Origin: Phycisphaerae bacterium | Lineage (GTDB): Bacteria > Planctomycetota > Phycisphaerae > Sedimentisphaerales > SM23-30 | Direction: 5' to 3' | Length of the DNA stretch: 7,137 nt | Assembly: GCA_021736565.1 (NCBI GenBank) | Contig: JAIPFO010000193.1 | Span: 1 to 7,137 of the forward strand | Shown: positions 6,364 to 7,137 of the stretch, piece by piece | Layout of the letters: every line of letters starts with the position of its first letter | Numbering within the stretch: position 1 is the stretch's first letter | Translations under genes and position numbers: made by a program | Notes under the pieces: generated by a model | Databases searched by the model: none | Seen by the model: the letters and a program-made list of their open reading frames with translations, nothing else | Told to the model about the DNA's origin: nothing

Positions 6364-7137
6364 TTACCATGTGGAGATTATTTCAAAATCGGGTGCACCC
6401 GAAGCGGCGACTTCGATAAAGCGAACCCGATCAATCGCTTCGGTAGCGGCAAACAGGCCATAGACCCCAGAGTTCGGATTGCCATTCAGGAAGACCTGTC
6501 CAACGGTAGAAGGGCCGATCTTGCCGTAGGAGGCTAACCCCTGGACTTCACCGGCAGGGGCCAGCATTGTCCAGGTTTCCGTGTTTACATCATAATCAAA
6601 GGGTTTCACACCCGCGGCGGCACTGGTGCCATCGAAATTACCCGTTCGCAAGTTCAGTCTGATCTTTCCGATACTTGCACCGGAATCGTTAAAGACTTCA
6701 TCCAATGTGCCCGGCAGGCCATCGGCACCAATATCATAGCCTGCCAAAAGTGCAGAGTCCACGATACTGTTACTGGAGAGCACCGAGCCAATGTCGCCAC
6801 CGGCACTTACCGTCGCCGAATCGATATCATTAAACTTAACCCTGGATATTTCCATCCCGGCTCGCAGCGTACCCCGTAATGTGCCCTGTCGGCCGGTGAC
6901 ATTCCCGATAGATTCCGAGGCAAGCAACATGCCGTCCACGTCAGTTTTAAACGAGGCCCGGGTGATATCGCCACCATTGGCGATCACAGAGGCTTCTGCG
7001 GTCAGGGCACCGGTCCTGCTGATCACCTTGCCGATGGACATCGAGGACAATACATCCCCCTGGATGTCACCTTTGGTAGTGACCGATTTGATACCGCCGC
7101 CATTGGCTGTGATGGATGCTTCGGGAGTCAGGCCGCC
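6364..7137 (-). CDS. C-terminal part of a repetitive, probably beta-helical surface or secreted protein (partial)
   Basis: The frame is open from the right edge of the window to the TAA at 6364-6366, giving 257 residues of the C-terminus; the true start lies outside. A TTG at 7048-7050 is an internal codon, because the reading frame and the repeat pattern continue upstream of it. Degenerate repeats of about 39-42 residues are visible, marked by SIGKV (7024-7038), SIGNV (about 6898-6912) and DIGSV (6781-6795) turns and by ANGG-x-I / RAGMEI strands. Gly, Ser, Ala, Ile and Val dominate. Known: such short Gly/Ile/Val repeats are typical of right-handed beta-helix or adhesin-like proteins, and large ones are common in Planctomycetota. 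The last 100 residues are less repetitive and end in EIISTW, with no PEP-CTERM, autotransporter barrel or LPXTG-like signal visible. No function beyond a likely extracellular structural role can be claimed. It converges on the TolC-family gene and has its own terminator. Confidence 0.8.
   Translation of the reverse strand, partial: GGLTPEASITANGGGIKSVTTKGDIQGDVLSSMSIGKVISRTGALTAEASVIANGGDITRASFKTDVDGMLLASESIGNVTGRQGTLRGTLRAGMEISRVKFNDIDSATVSAGGDIGSVLSSNSIVDSALLAGYDIGADGLPGTLDEVFNDSGASIGKIRLNLRTGNFDGTSAAAGVKPFDYDVNTETWTMLAPAGEVQGLASYGKIGPSTVGQVFLNGNPNSGVYGLFAATEAIDRVRFIEVAASGAPDFEIISTW

Noticed and set aside
5846..6370. Minus-strand open frame of 174 codons across the intergenic region
   Set aside because: It starts on top of the stop codon of the beta-helix gene, runs through that gene's terminator and through the second terminator hairpin, and overlaps the 3' end of the TolC-family gene. 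Its composition is not protein-like and it has no domain I recognise.
7048..7050. TTG as the start codon of the beta-helix gene
   Set aside because: The same frame stays open for 29 more codons to the window edge and these continue the repeat pattern, so the TTG is an internal leucine codon.

Overview
The window looks like chromosomal DNA from a Gram-negative, diderm bacterium. It encodes a TolC-type outer-membrane channel, two genes use classical Shine-Dalgarno sites, and two intrinsic-type terminators are visible. The style of the proteins (a very long, acidic, repeat-built secreted protein and a repetitive beta-helix-like protein with 'SIGxV' turns) is what I associate with Planctomycetota, perhaps Phycisphaerae-like environmental genomes. 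That taxonomic guess is an inference from protein style, not from a marker gene.

Layout: (1) 60-4091, plus strand: a 1343-residue secreted protein. It has a signal peptide, a cyclophilin-type peptidyl-prolyl isomerase domain (residues about 29-205), four tandem copies of a roughly 212-236-residue module that I do not recognise (209-1086), and a C-terminal region that is itself a duplicated beta-rich domain (about 1089-1343). (2) 4109-5950, plus strand: a 613-residue TolC-family outer-membrane factor, 17 bp downstream of the first gene with its own ribosome binding site, closed by a hairpin at 5976-6001. (3) 5951-6363: a 413-bp convergent intergenic region with one terminator facing each way and an imperfect palindrome at 6019-6054. 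(4) 6364-7137, minus strand: the C-terminal 257 residues of a repetitive, probably beta-helical protein whose N-terminus lies beyond the right edge.

The first two genes are almost certainly co-transcribed. A signal-peptide-bearing prolyl isomerase with a long repeat tail, made together with an outer-membrane channel, suggests a cell-envelope or secretion unit. The tail may be a surface or periplasmic structure and the cyclophilin may help it or its partners to fold. No inner-membrane transporter or periplasmic adaptor is visible here, so the transported substrate cannot be deduced. The most unusual item is the cyclophilin joined to four copies of an unidentified module carrying conserved GQG, W-[VIL]-F and W-x-Y-H signatures.
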